Shown: one piece after another, positions 52,641 through 62,269 of the stretch
How the letters are laid out: every line of letters starts with the position of its first letter
Position numbering within the stretch: the first letter of the stretch is position 1
Origin: CAXBGS01 sp963975425
GTDB taxonomy: Bacteria; Planctomycetota; Planctomycetia; Pirellulales; Pirellulaceae
Assembly: GCA_963975425.1 (NCBI GenBank)
Contig: CAXBGS010000007.1
Coordinates: 329,963-393,962, forward strand
Direction of reading: 5' to 3'
Length of the DNA stretch: 64,000 nucleotides
The notes under the pieces: generated by a model
Databases searched by the model: none
Told to the model about the DNA's origin: nothing
What the model saw: the letters and a program-made list of their open reading frames with translations, nothing else
Position numbers and translations under genes: made by a program

Positions 52641-53120
52641 TCATGCGGCTTTCACTTCGATCCGTTTTGATGGCGTACGTTCGTCCTTGGGTACGCGGAC
52701 CTCTAAAACACCGCTGTGGTAATTCGCATCAATGCCGTCCGCCTTTGAATTGGGCGGCAATGGAAACGATTTGAAGAAACTGCCGTATCGAGACGAGCGA
52801 CCGTTCTTGCTCTTGGATTCGTGCTGGCGTTCGGCACGGATCGTTAACATTCTGCCGCTGACCTTGAGATCGAAATCATCTGGCTCAAACCCGGGAAGTT
52901 CAGCGGTCATGATGTAGCCGGTTTCGTCCTCGTCAAAATCCACGTTCGCCCGGAGTATGCCATCGCCAAACTGGCTGGACCAACCTTCATCGAAAAGGCG
53001 AGTCAGCAATTCGTTAAAGTCATGACGAAATGTTGTGATCGCATCGCCGTCGTTTCGGACAGCCAAATTGTTTTCTGAATGATTGTGTTGTTTCTTCCAG
53101 GGGATCAGTTTGTCAAACAT
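52641..53120 (-). CDS. Small heat-shock protein Hsp20 (third in order of transcription)
   Basis: A 159-residue small heat-shock protein: alpha-crystallin domain from VDFDEDETGYIMTAELPGF to GVLEVRVPKDER, with the family A-x-x-x-n-G-v-L motif IDANYHSGVLEVRVPK. Such chaperones hold denatured proteins for Hsp70 or ClpB. The N-terminus is longer than usual (TTFRHDFNELLTRLFDEGW). A very strong GGAGGT lies upstream of ATG 53120. It is the last of three tandem Hsp20 genes. Confidence 0.93.
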   Translation of the reverse strand: MFDKLIPWKKQHNHSENNLAVRNDGDAITTFRHDFNELLTRLFDEGWSSQFGDGILRANVDFDEDETGYIMTAELPGFEPDDFDLKVSGRMLTIRAERQHESKSKNGRSSRYGSFFKSFPLPPNSKADGIDANYHSGVLEVRVPKDERTPSKRIEVKAA

Positions 53121-53274
53121 GGTTACACCTCCGTTTGTGGCTCATTTTTGCGCGCCTGGCGAGCAGCGCGAATAAAAAGAGCTCACGCCGCCGCACGGCG
53201 GACCGAGCAGAGACGTGGGCGGAAAAGATCGGCGAAAGTCTCGACGACTTTCGCCACAACATCGGCCAACGGAC

Positions 53275-53700
53275 TCAGTTGGCTTTCACTTTGATCTGGC
53301 GTGGCTTCGCGTCCTCAGACTTCGGCAAGTGAAGTGTCAATACGCCATCGTGTAATTCCGCGTTGATGCGCTCGCTATCGATCGCTTCGCCGACCGTGAA
53401 TGTCCGATGGAAATCGCCCACGCCGTATTCGCTGAACAACATTCGATTGTCGTCGTAACAGTGGCAGACCTTTCCGTGAATGGTCAGGTGCCGGTTTTCA
53501 AACTCAATGTCAAGACTTTCCGGATCGACGCCCGGCAAATCTCCGTAAAGGATCAACTCTTCGTCGCCTTCCCAAATATCGAATCGCGGAGAAAACGTGG
53601 TTTGGTAAGTCTGTTCGCCGTTGCCGTTGCGAACCGACACTTCCGCTTTTCCACTTCCGTTCGTTTTATTGTGATCAGTCGTTGTCATGGTGGTGCTCAT
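53275..53700 (-). CDS. Small heat-shock protein Hsp20 (second)
   Basis: A 141-residue Hsp20. The alpha-crystallin domain spans about 37-137: FDIWEGDEELILYGDLPGVD, SLDIEFENRHLTIHGKV, INAELHDGVLTLHLPKSEDA. The N-terminal arm is short and Asn/Thr-rich. The ribosome-binding site AGGAGGTGAATC is consensus, unusual for this phylum and suggesting high expression. It lies 153 bp from the next gene, so it may also have a separate promoter. Confidence 0.93.
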   Translation of the reverse strand: MSTTMTTTDHNKTNGSGKAEVSVRNGNGEQTYQTTFSPRFDIWEGDEELILYGDLPGVDPESLDIEFENRHLTIHGKVCHCYDDNRMLFSEYGVGDFHRTFTVGEAIDSERINAELHDGVLTLHLPKSEDAKPRQIKVKAN

Positions 53701-53783
53701 GATTCACCTCCTTTGAAAGTAGAGCGACGGAATCAGTCGCTTAGGTTGTTTTTGACTCCAAGCAATCGTGACGATTGTTCGAC

Positions 53784-54218
53784 TCAATTCGCCTTGACCT
53801 CAATGCGGCGTGGTTTGACGGATTCGCTCTTGGGTAGCCTCATATGCAGCACGCCATTCTTGAACTCGGCCGACACGTTGTCGCCATCGATGTCACCGGG
53901 GACTTCGATCATGCGGCTGAACTTGCCATAGCCACGTTCTTGTCGATGCCACGTTCCGTCGTCGTGTTCCGGCGCTCGGCGCTCGCCCTTGATCGTCAAC
54001 TGGTTGCCAGTGACGTAGATTTGCAAGTCATCAAGGCTAAAGCCGGGAAGCTCGGCATCGGCATACAAATTGTCGTCGTCTTCCCAAAGGTTCAACGCTG
54101 GGTACGATCCGCCAGCGAATGGGCTTCCCATGCCAACGGTGCCGCGGCCAAAAAGTCGGTCCATTTCGCGGCTGAGCCGATTCATTTCGGTCCAAGGTTC
54201 CCATCGAGTAGCCAACAT
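53784..54218 (-). CDS. Small heat-shock protein Hsp20 (first)
   Basis: A 144-residue Hsp20 with the typical start MLATRWEPWTEMNRLSREMD, domain LYADAELPGFSLDDLQIYVT, and ending VSAEFKNGVLHMRLPKSESV. GGAGGGTAAGAAA precedes the ATG. The upstream region at 54219-54310 holds an inverted repeat GCCAGC-N9-GCTGGC, whose 9-nt spacer is like that of CIRCE but whose sequence is different. Three dissimilar Hsp20 paralogues in a row point to a stress-induced locus. Confidence 0.93.
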   Translation of the reverse strand: MLATRWEPWTEMNRLSREMDRLFGRGTVGMGSPFAGGSYPALNLWEDDDNLYADAELPGFSLDDLQIYVTGNQLTIKGERRAPEHDDGTWHRQERGYGKFSRMIEVPGDIDGDNVSAEFKNGVLHMRLPKSESVKPRRIEVKAN

Positions 54219-54556
54219 TTTCTTACCCTCCTTTCACAAACGGGTGACGAAAGGCTGCTTGAAAAAGTTACTGTATTTGACGCGCCAGCTGTATGTTTGC
54301 TGGCCCATGAACACTTCCAACGGTATGCAAGGGTTGTGCCAAAACCGTTCCGCTCGCTTCGCAGATTCTCGGCTGAAAATTTGGCACCGTCGCCGTGAAC
54401 AATTGGCGATGGTTCGTGCCATTCTGTCCGGTCGCTAAGCGATTGTTTGGGGCATTTGGCAGATCGATGGAAGACAAACATCCGCTTCACGATTGTGGCA
54501 TCCGCATTGCATGACAATCCACAAAGAGGAAACTCGAATCTGGAAAGAGGTGCGCA
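54219..54556. promoter_or_regulatory. Hsp20 upstream region
   Basis: About 340 bp between divergent genes. It includes the inverted repeat 54284-54304 (GCCAGC, 9 nt, GCTGGC) and a TTGACG-like element near 54277 (minus strand reading CGTCAAATACAGT). No gene is convincing in this space. Confidence 0.35.
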
Positions 54557-54988
54557 ATGATGACCTTTGCGATCATACGAACCGTTGTCGCTCTGTTCCT
54601 CGTCGTGTTGACTGCCGACGAGATCGGGCCAAGTGGTTCGTCAACGACAGAACAAGAAGAATCTCGATGGACAGACGTTGCAAGCGAGCGGTCGGCGACT
54701 ACGGCTGTGTTCATACGGCCGTTCTCGCACGATTTTCCGTCGCAAAAGACTGCCGTACCCATTTGGCTTGACGATACGCGGATGATTCAAGTCACCATTG
54801 ATCCGGATCGATCTTCGCAATCGCGCCAGCGGAGAAAAAGCGAGCCGGTACTCAACTCGCAACCCGCGATGCGGACGGCGTCCGTGACCGATTACGTGCG
54901 TGCAATGCTACGACGCAAGCGTGGCGTGACGCTGCGCGGATCACTACTGGATCCAGTTCATCACTCGCCGCTCGCGTTGGCGGCATAG
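54557..54988 (+). CDS. Hypothetical exported protein upstream of grpE-like gene
   Basis: 143 residues: hydrophobic N-terminus MMTFAIIRTVVALFLVVLTA followed by a polar, Ser/Arg-rich region without a recognisable domain; the C-terminus (VTDYVRAMLRRKRGVTLRGS) is strongly basic. AGAGGTGCGC precedes the start. It is divergent from the Hsp20 genes and co-directional with grpE-like gene. Real but of unknown function. Confidence 0.5.
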   Translation: MMTFAIIRTVVALFLVVLTADEIGPSGSSTTEQEESRWTDVASERSATTAVFIRPFSHDFPSQKTAVPIWLDDTRMIQVTIDPDRSSQSRQRRKSEPVLNSQPAMRTASVTDYVRAMLRRKRGVTLRGSLLDPVHHSPLALAA

Positions 54989-55101
54989 ACAAAAGAGCAA
55001 GGTGCAATTGACCAAGGCCAGAAACCGGAAGGCACAAGATGACGGATTCCGTAACGGTCGAGTTGTGACGACGACGGGGAAGCAGGAACTGACTAGGCGA
55101 T

Positions 55102-55605
55102 GTGAAACCGAAACGTGCCGCGATGAGCGATGCAGCGATGAAAGGTAAAACGAACGATGAATTGAATACACGGATAGCTGAATGCGAACGCAAAATTACG
55201 AATTCTGAGCGTGAAATTCAGCGGCTCAAGCGAGAGCGTGATGATTCGGTCGCATTCGAGCGGAGGTACTCGGGTAGCGACTTGATGCGGGATCTCTTAC
55301 CGGTCGGTGACAATTTAGAACGTCTGTGTTTGACCGGTCGGCATAGCGGTGATCTGGACGCGGTTTTAGAGGGGCTCGATATCATTCGCGATCAATTCTT
55401 CGATGTCATGCAACAACATGGACTGCGAGAAATCACAGGAGTCTGCAATCCGTTTAATCCCAGTGAGCACGAAGAAGTTGGCAGTCGTCAAAGTCAAGAA
55501 TACCCCGATGGCAGCGTTGTCGAGGTCGTGCGGCCGGGCTATCGATTGCATGACCGGGTGTTACGGCCTTCACAAGTGGTTGTCTCACGAGATTCAAACG
55601 AATAG
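55102..55605 (+). CDS. GrpE-like nucleotide exchange factor
   Basis: A 167-residue GrpE homologue, the ADP/ATP exchange partner of DnaK. A coiled-coil N-terminus (RIAECERKITNSEREIQRLK) precedes the head: LMRDLLPVGDNLERLCLTGR, then FFDVMQQHGLREITGVCNPF, NPSEHEEVGSRQ and VVEVVRPGYRLHDRVLRPSQ, which are the conserved GrpE motifs. GTG 55102 has TAGG just upstream; ATG 55123 in frame is an alternative. No dnaK or dnaJ is adjacent, so it may be an accessory copy induced with the Hsp20 cluster. Confidence 0.85.
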   Translation: MKPKRAAMSDAAMKGKTNDELNTRIAECERKITNSEREIQRLKRERDDSVAFERRYSGSDLMRDLLPVGDNLERLCLTGRHSGDLDAVLEGLDIIRDQFFDVMQQHGLREITGVCNPFNPSEHEEVGSRQSQEYPDGSVVEVVRPGYRLHDRVLRPSQVVVSRDSNE

Positions 55606-55746
55606 CTCTCGCATGGCACATCGAATGCATGAAAACCGTACCGGGACTGCGTCACTGTCTTGCGACGGTCCATCACGAAAACGAATCGTCTTGACGCAGT
55701 GCGCGATAGACGAAACCGTGAGTTTTTTTGCGCGAGGAGATGAAAC

Positions 55747-55941
55747 ATGCCATATTTCATCATCATCGAAACGACCGATGGATTCGAGGTCGCTTGTGTT
55801 CCCGAAGGTAAAACGGCTTCGCAGATCGCCAGGGATCGAGGCGCAATTCTGATCGACGCAGGGCCTTATCGGACATTCCAGGCCGCGCATGAAGTCCTGA
55901 TGACGATGCCCAATCCTTATCAGCAGCAGAACGTCTACTAG
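55747..55941 (+). CDS. Small conserved-looking hypothetical protein
   Basis: 64 residues, MPYFIIIETTDGFEVACVPE through GKTASQIARDRGAILIDAGPY, ending in PNPYQQQNVY. GAGGAGATGAAAC gives a clear ribosome-binding site. It looks like a compact alpha/beta protein. Family not recognised. Confidence 0.75.
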   Translation: MPYFIIIETTDGFEVACVPEGKTASQIARDRGAILIDAGPYRTFQAAHEVLMTMPNPYQQQNVY

Positions 55942-56321
55942 TCTTCAAGCTGTTTGCTCTGTCGGATGCGGTGTGTTTGTCCCTGCTCTGTAAGGATTGC
56001 TCTTCGCAAGCCCGTTGATTTTCCAGTCGCCCGCCGCCACGTGGGAACCCGTGCCAGTCTGTCGCTCGTTGCAGGCAATCGTAAATCCGTGTTGTCGTGG
56101 CGTTTCTAAATCAAAGTGCCATTTTGTCGCTGGCGAACGACGATTGCGGCGAAACATCAATGGGCACAGCGGTTGCAATCAGTCGGTGCAAACGAATGGC
56201 TCGCGGCGGAACATGTCAAGCGTTTCGATGTCGCTTCGTCCGAGACGAAGCAAACAATGGCACCGAAAGTCGTGATGTCGTCCGCCGGGCAAAAATTTGC
56301 TTTGAAAGGACAAGCTGACCG
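55942..56321. other. Intergenic region upstream of glycosyltransferase gene
   Basis: About 380 bp with no convincing gene. A short plus frame (56116-56325) overlaps the next start by ATGA, but its sequence has no structure and no start signal. Confidence 0.45.
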
Positions 56322-57410
56322 ATGAGAATTGCACAAGTCGCACCGCTAATCGAAACGGTTCCGCCAAAGACGTATGGTGGCACGGAGCGCGTTGTTCACT
56401 GCCTGACCGAAGAGCTAGTCGCCATGGGGCATGATGTCACTTTGTTTGCTAGCGGTGACTCGCTCACCAACGCGAAGCTGGTTTCGGTGGTGGACAAGTC
56501 GTTGAGGCTTTCGCCTGCAATGCGAGACCCGATCATCTGGCACCAACGTCAGTTGATGGAGGTGCTGCGGAAGGCCGACCAGTTTGACATCATCCACTTT
56601 CACACCGATTTCAGTCATTTCAGTGTGATGCGCTACTTCGATGTCCCGCACGTGACGACGCTGCACGGTCGACTCGATTTGCCGGATTTTCAAGTTGTTT
56701 TTGATGAGTTCACTGACATGCCCGTGGTTTCGATCAGCGATTCGCAGCGCGCCCCGATCAAGAACGCGAACTGGGTGGGCACGGTCTACAACGGCACGCC
56801 GGGTGAAAACTATACCTACATTCCTGAACCGACCGACTACTTCGCTTTCCTTGGTCGATTCTCGCCAGAGAAAGGCCCCGAACGCGCGATCGAGATCGCA
56901 AAGCGTCTAGGAGTGAAGTTGAAGATGGCGGCCAAGATCGACAAGGTCGATGAAGCGTACTTCAACGAGCGGATTAAGCCTCACCTTGACGACCCGCTGA
57001 TTGAGTACGTAGGCGAAGTCAACGAGTCGCAAAAAAATCGTTTGTTAGGCAGCGCCAAGGCGTTACTGTTTCCGATCGATTGGCCTGAGCCATTCGGATT
57101 GGTGATGACCGAATCGATGGCCTGCGGCACCCCCGTGATTGCTTTTCGTAATGGAAGTGTGGATGAAGTGATGAAAGACGGCGTGTCCGGGTTCATCGTT
57201 GAAAGCGTCGATCAAGCGGTCGAGGCAGCGAAGCGAATCGACCAGATCAACCGACGTCGCGTACGCATCTATTTCCAAGACCGATTCGGCGTTGACACGA
57301 TGGCGCTGGGGTACATGAACGTGTACGAGAAATTGATCAAGCCACAACCCACGGACAGAATGCGTCACCGGGGCGCGATTCGGACGAACGGCGACATTGC
57401 GACGGCGTAG
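56322..57410 (+). CDS. GT4-type glycosyltransferase
   Basis: A 362-residue GT-B glycosyltransferase of family 4. N-terminal RIAQVAPLIETVPPKTYGGT with the acceptor-side glycine-rich loop, central FLGRFSPEKGPERAIEIAKR, and the nucleotide-sugar motif WPEPFGLVMTESMACGTPVI. It would transfer a sugar from a nucleotide donor in cytoplasmic glycan or trehalose/sucrose synthesis. It is followed by a debranching-type enzyme 85 bp downstream. The last 20 residues (basic, RMRHRGAIRTNGDIATA) are unusual for the family. Confidence 0.92.
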   Translation: MRIAQVAPLIETVPPKTYGGTERVVHCLTEELVAMGHDVTLFASGDSLTNAKLVSVVDKSLRLSPAMRDPIIWHQRQLMEVLRKADQFDIIHFHTDFSHFSVMRYFDVPHVTTLHGRLDLPDFQVVFDEFTDMPVVSISDSQRAPIKNANWVGTVYNGTPGENYTYIPEPTDYFAFLGRFSPEKGPERAIEIAKRLGVKLKMAAKIDKVDEAYFNERIKPHLDDPLIEYVGEVNESQKNRLLGSAKALLFPIDWPEPFGLVMTESMACGTPVIAFRNGSVDEVMKDGVSGFIVESVDQAVEAAKRIDQINRRRVRIYFQDRFGVDTMALGYMNVYEKLIKPQPTDRMRHRGAIRTNGDIATA

Positions 57411-57495
57411 CCGCAAGATGTGAACTTGTCGAGCAATTCTCTGGATTGCTTTTTCGTTTTTGCTGATTAACAATTCGGAGAGTTGTTCAACATTG

Positions 57496-59766
57496 ATGAA
57501 TACGACGACCACAACCAACGGACGATTCACTCAAGACGCCGAAAGTCCCAAGACGGACTGGGATGTTCAAGCGAATGCTCATCGCGCCCCCGAAGACACG
57601 CGCGTCTTGAAACGTGGCGACACGTTTGTGATTATTGATCGACTGGGTGAGATGGGATTGCCGCACCGTTGCGAACAGGGACTGTACCACCAAGGCACGC
57701 GGTTCCTATCCAACTGGGAACTGTTGGTCGACGGTCATCGGCCGCTGCTCTTGGGCAGCAACATGAAGAAAGACAACAGTCTGCTGATCGTTGAGATGAC
57801 GTCGCCGGAAATCAATACAGGTGACGTCGTGATGGCCCAGGGGAATTTGCATATTTTTCGTTCGATGTTGCTCGATGGCGGTGCATTCTATGAACATCTG
57901 AAGTTGACGAACTATTCGCGTTTACCGGTAACTTTGCTGGTGGAATACCGGTACGGAAACGACTTCCGAGATATCTTCGAGATTCGCGGGGCCAATCGAG
58001 CGAAGCGTGGACAGTTGCTGTCGCCAAAGATCGATACCGATCGAGTCGCACTTGGCTATCGTGGGCTCGACGAGGTGAATCGATCGACCATCATCGAATT
58101 TGAAGGTGACGTTGAGTCGATCGACGAAAACCGTTGCATCATGCGGGTGCGTCTGGACGGCGGTGGACACACGACGCTGCACGTGAAGGTCGCTTGTGAA
58201 AGCGATTTGCCCGGCGCGGCGAAAGCTAAAACGCATCCGGCGGTCAACCATGCGGCGGCGGTGGAGGATATCGAAAAAAGACTACGACAAACCGAAGCCG
58301 AACGAACGGAGATCTTTACATCGAACGAGCAGTTCAACAGTTGGCTGAACCGGTCCAATGCTGACTTGGACATGTTGATTTCCGAAACGGACTTTGGTCG
58401 TTATCCTTACGCTGGTGTCCCCTGGTTCGCGACGCCGTTCGGTCGGGATGGATTGATCACCGCGTTGGAAACGTTGTGGCTGCGGCCGAAACTGGCTCGC
58501 GGTGTGTTAAGTTTTCTCGCCGCGACGCAGGCCAGTGACATCGATGCGGTAAGCGAAGCCGAACCCGGAAAGATCATTCACGAGATGCGCGATGGCGAAA
58601 TGGCAAAGCTTGGCGAAGTCCCGTTTCGGCGATACTACGGCACCGTCGATGCCACGCCGTTGTATGTCGTGCTAGCCGGCAAGTATTACCGGCGAACCGG
58701 TGATCGAGAGTTCATTGAATTCATCTGGCCGAACATACGACGAGCTTTGCGATGGATCGACGAGTATGGCGACGTTGATGGCGACGGGTTTGTCGAGTAT
58801 CGGTCGAGCAAGGACGGTGGGCTGGTTCACCAATGTTGGAAAGACAGTAATGATTCAGTGTTTCACTGCGACGGGTTAGATGCCGCCGGCCCAATCGCCG
58901 CTAGCGAGGTGCAGGGTTACGTGTACGAAGCCAAGTTGCTCGCTGCTGAGATGTTCGAAGCCCTCGGTGACGAAATTCGTCAAGACTTACGTAGTCCCAG
59001 TCATCATTCCCACGATACGCACGATGAGTTTTGCTATGGCGAACAGCTTCGTGCCGAAGCGGTCGAGTTGAAACGCAAGTTCAACGATACGTTTTGGGTT
59101 GATTCGATCGGTACCTATGCGATTGCGCTCGATGGCGACAAGCGTCCCTGCGCCGTTCGCAATTCCAATGCGGGCCACTTGCTCTACAGCGGTATCGTCG
59201 ACAGATGCCGTGCCGATCAAGTGGCCGAAGCTTTGACCGATGACCGAAGTTTCAGCGGATGGGGCATTCGCACCATTGCCAAGGGCGAAACACGTTACAA
59301 CCCGATGTCGTACCACAATGGATCCATCTGGCCACATGACACCGCGATCGCAGCGGCAGGGCTATCCGCCTACGGGTACCGCGACGAGTGCGACCGGGTT
59401 GTGACCGGACTGTTCAACGCGTCACTGTTTAATGACCTCAATCGGTTGCCCGAACTTTTCTGCGGGTTCGACCGCATCTCCGGGCACGCTCCGACGCTTT
59501 ATCCGGTTGCCTGTTCGCCGCAAGCGTGGGCAGCCGGTGCGGCGTTTCTTGTTTTGCAATCGCTGTTGGGGCTCTCATTCTCGCCGGATGAACCTGAGAT
59601 TCGCTTTACCAAGCCGAGGCTGCCCGACTATCTCGATTGGGTCAAGATTCAAAACTTGCGAATTGCAGACGCCAGCGTCGACCTTGTTTTTCACCGACAT
59701 CCCAGCGACGTGGGCATGCACATCGAACGCAAAAGTGGCAAGGTGCAAGTCGTAGTGGTCGCCTGA
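57496..59766 (+). CDS. Amylo-alpha-1,6-glucosidase / glycogen-debranching-type enzyme
   Basis: About 756 residues. The N-terminal domain (VLKRGDTFVIIDRLGEMGLP; CEQGLYHQGTRFLSNWELLV) is a GDE-N-bis type beta domain; the C-terminal part is an (alpha/alpha)6 barrel: PWFATPFGRDGLITALETLW, FRRYYGTVDATPLYVVLAGK and MSYHNGSIWPHDTAIAAAGL carry the acidic and His residues of the catalytic cleft. Relatives hydrolyse alpha-1,6 branches or short glucans. ATG 57496 is chosen within a frame open to 57460. With the upstream GT4 gene it suggests a glucan turnover pair. Confidence 0.9.
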   Translation: MNTTTTTNGRFTQDAESPKTDWDVQANAHRAPEDTRVLKRGDTFVIIDRLGEMGLPHRCEQGLYHQGTRFLSNWELLVDGHRPLLLGSNMKKDNSLLIVEMTSPEINTGDVVMAQGNLHIFRSMLLDGGAFYEHLKLTNYSRLPVTLLVEYRYGNDFRDIFEIRGANRAKRGQLLSPKIDTDRVALGYRGLDEVNRSTIIEFEGDVESIDENRCIMRVRLDGGGHTTLHVKVACESDLPGAAKAKTHPAVNHAAAVEDIEKRLRQTEAERTEIFTSNEQFNSWLNRSNADLDMLISETDFGRYPYAGVPWFATPFGRDGLITALETLWLRPKLARGVLSFLAATQASDIDAVSEAEPGKIIHEMRDGEMAKLGEVPFRRYYGTVDATPLYVVLAGKYYRRTGDREFIEFIWPNIRRALRWIDEYGDVDGDGFVEYRSSKDGGLVHQCWKDSNDSVFHCDGLDAAGPIAASEVQGYVYEAKLLAAEMFEALGDEIRQDLRSPSHHSHDTHDEFCYGEQLRAEAVELKRKFNDTFWVDSIGTYAIALDGDKRPCAVRNSNAGHLLYSGIVDRCRADQVAEALTDDRSFSGWGIRTIAKGETRYNPMSYHNGSIWPHDTAIAAAGLSAYGYRDECDRVVTGLFNASLFNDLNRLPELFCGFDRISGHAPTLYPVACSPQAWAAGAAFLVLQSLLGLSFSPDEPEIRFTKPRLPDYLDWVKIQNLRIADASVDLVFHRHPSDVGMHIERKSGKVQVVVVA

Positions 59767-59809
59767 CAGCGATTTAAAACCGCGGAGACCCGCACAATCG
59801 AAAAGACGC

Positions 59810-62269
59810 TTACGGATCGCGTTGCAGGAAATCATTGACGGCCCTCGCGAAGGATTGCATGAGTTCCTCCAGTCTCGCAAGTCGACGCGTTGCCTCGGAC
59901 AAGTTCGACTTCGCTGCGTCGCTTTCAATGGATTGACACAATTCTCTCGCCTCGCTGTGATCATAGCTGCTCACCAAACTTTTCAGGCGATGGGCCGCGA
60001 TCTCGACGGACTTGGCATCATCCCCGTCAATCGACTCTTTGATTGACGCGACAAGTTGCGGAACATCGCTAAGCACATAGCCGATGTGTTCACGCAGCAA
60101 ATCAGTCTCGCCGCCCATTCGACGCAGAGCGGCGTCGATGCTGAATGCGTCCGTGGTGTCCGTTTCTGTCGGCGTCGTCAAATTAAGATGCGACGTCTCG
60201 GGTGTCGGGGGCAAAGCGACTTGCTCGACCAGCGCGATCAGTTCGTCCGCGTGAATCGGTTTGGACAGATAGCCATCCATTCCAGCATCGAGGCACTTTT
60301 CACGATCTCCTTTCAGTGCGTGTGCCGTCAAGGCGATGATCGGTACATGGCCGCCAACAGTTTTCTCGTCTTTTCGGATCGCACGAGTTGCCGAGAAACC
60401 ATTTCGTCCCGGCATCTGAACGTCCATCAGGACAGCGTCGAAGGATTGGTGGCGGCAAGCGTTAATCGCCGCGTCACCATCCTCTTCGCTTTGCACGGAA
60501 TGCCCGCGTCGTTTCAAGATCGACTCCACAAGTCTGCGGTTGGGTTCATGATCGTCGACCAACAGGATGTTTAGCGAACGAACGCATTGTGTTTGCAGCA
60601 GTGAGGCATCTTGATTGATGACGGGTAACCGGCGGTGACGAGCCGAGATGCGATCACGATCAATCGTCGAAAGAATCGCCTCTAAGAGCGCGGACGCGGA
60701 AATCGGTTTTATAAGGTAAGTGGCAATCCCCAATTCGCGACACTTCGCCGTGGAATTGGGCCGATCTGCCGATGAGAGCATCATCACGGTTCCCGGTTGC
60801 AGTTCGGGACGCTGACGGATCAGTTCGGCTAACTGAAAACCGTCGACCACCGGCATCATGGCATCAAGTAAAACCAGGTCGAATGGCTGCTGTTCGCTCG
60901 CCGCTCTCTCAAGTTCGCGTAATGCCGACGAAGCACCACTGCACAGCGTCGTCTGCAGCCCCCAATGCGACATCATCTCGTCAAGAATCTGTCGGTTGGT
61001 CGCGTTGTCATCAACGATCAGCGCAGTGAGCCCGCCGAGTTCATCTTGCTCTAGTTTTGTAACCGGAGGATTCGCGTTGTCGCCCAGCTTCAGCGTCAAC
61101 GTAAAGTAAAACGTGCTCCCCTGACCAAGCTGACTTTTGACCCACAGTGTTCCATCCATCAACCGTACCAACTCGGACGTGATCGTCAGTCCCAGGCCGG
61201 TACCGCCAAACCGTCTCGCCATCGAAGCATCGACCTGGGTAAAGGAGTCAAAGATCTTCTTCAAGCGATCCTTTGGGATTCCAATTCCCGTATCCGTGAC
61301 GGAAAACAGCAAGCCGATTTCGTCGTCAGTCTGCCACTGTTGCTCAACGTCGACAACCACTTCGCCTTGCTCAGTGAACTTGATCGCATTACCGACCAGA
61401 TTGAACAACACTTGGCGGATTCGTGTCGGGTCGCCCCGCAGGGCGTGCGGAATGTCCATTGGCATGTGCACGGCTAACTCTAGACCGCGCTCATGGGCTC
61501 GCACCGCCAAAGCCTTTGAGGTTTCGCGGACGACTTCGGCGAGGTTAAAATCAACCTCTTCGATTTCCATTTTGCCGGCTTCGATCTTAGAAATGTCCAG
61601 CACATCATTAAGCAGATCGAGTAGCGTGTCGGCCGAGGTCTTGACCGTTTTCAGATAGTCACGCTGTTCGCGAGTCAAATCGGTCGCCAACGCCAGTTCG
61701 GTCATGCCAAGGATGGCATTCAGCGGCGTGCGGATTTCGTGAGACATGTTGGCCAGGAATTCGCTTTTGCTTCGGTTACTCGCCTCGGCGGATCGCTTGG
61801 CCGATTCGAGCGCCTCTTCGGTTTGCCGTCGCCTGCTGATGTCGGTCAGCAGGACGATCCAGCGCGAAAGCTCGCCCACGTCGTCGTGGACCGGAATCAT
61901 TTTCATTTCGGCCCACAGCGTTTTGCCGTCGCTGCGATACAGCAACGCGTCGAAGGTGCTTTCATTGCCGGATCCAAGCGAACTTGCATACTGTTGCCTT
62001 GCGGCTGCATTGGTGCTGGGCCCAAACATCAACTCATCAAGCGACGTGCCGGTCGTGTCCTGTTCATAACCGGTCAGCTCGGCGAATGCTTCGTTGGACC
62101 ACTGCACAACCCCGTCGCTGCCGAGAATCAAAATGGCATTGCCGGTCCTGGCGACGACAAGTGACAGCGTTTGCAGGTCTTCCCGGTCAGCCTTGGGACT
62201 ATTGCCGCCCTGTTTCTCGCTGCGTCGATCCTCGTTCCCATATCGCAAGCGAAACTCACGTTTAACCAT
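59810..62269 (-). CDS. Hybrid histidine kinase (PAS-HisKA-HATPase-REC-REC-HPt)
   Basis: About 819 residues, no transmembrane segment seen. Order: PAS (35-150, GDGVVQWSNEAFAEL-like), HisKA with phospho-His in FLANMSHEIRTPLNAILG, HATPase (NLVGNAIKFT; SVTDTGIGIPKDRL; GGTGLGLTITSELV), receiver 1 (LTALIVDDNATNRQ; LVLLDAMMPVVDGFQ), receiver 2 (NILLVDDHEPNRR; VLMDVQMPGRNGF) and a C-terminal HPt with IAAHRLKSLVSSYDHSE. All phosphotransfer residues are present, so it may relay His-Asp-His-Asp. ATG 62269 has AGGTAGG upstream. The signal and output are unknown; no cognate response regulator is adjacent. Confidence 0.95.
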   Translation of the reverse strand: MVKREFRLRYGNEDRRSEKQGGNSPKADREDLQTLSLVVARTGNAILILGSDGVVQWSNEAFAELTGYEQDTTGTSLDELMFGPSTNAAARQQYASSLGSGNESTFDALLYRSDGKTLWAEMKMIPVHDDVGELSRWIVLLTDISRRRQTEEALESAKRSAEASNRSKSEFLANMSHEIRTPLNAILGMTELALATDLTREQRDYLKTVKTSADTLLDLLNDVLDISKIEAGKMEIEEVDFNLAEVVRETSKALAVRAHERGLELAVHMPMDIPHALRGDPTRIRQVLFNLVGNAIKFTEQGEVVVDVEQQWQTDDEIGLLFSVTDTGIGIPKDRLKKIFDSFTQVDASMARRFGGTGLGLTITSELVRLMDGTLWVKSQLGQGSTFYFTLTLKLGDNANPPVTKLEQDELGGLTALIVDDNATNRQILDEMMSHWGLQTTLCSGASSALRELERAASEQQPFDLVLLDAMMPVVDGFQLAELIRQRPELQPGTVMMLSSADRPNSTAKCRELGIATYLIKPISASALLEAILSTIDRDRISARHRRLPVINQDASLLQTQCVRSLNILLVDDHEPNRRLVESILKRRGHSVQSEEDGDAAINACRHQSFDAVLMDVQMPGRNGFSATRAIRKDEKTVGGHVPIIALTAHALKGDREKCLDAGMDGYLSKPIHADELIALVEQVALPPTPETSHLNLTTPTETDTTDAFSIDAALRRMGGETDLLREHIGYVLSDVPQLVASIKESIDGDDAKSVEIAAHRLKSLVSSYDHSEARELCQSIESDAAKSNLSEATRRLARLEELMQSFARAVNDFLQRDP

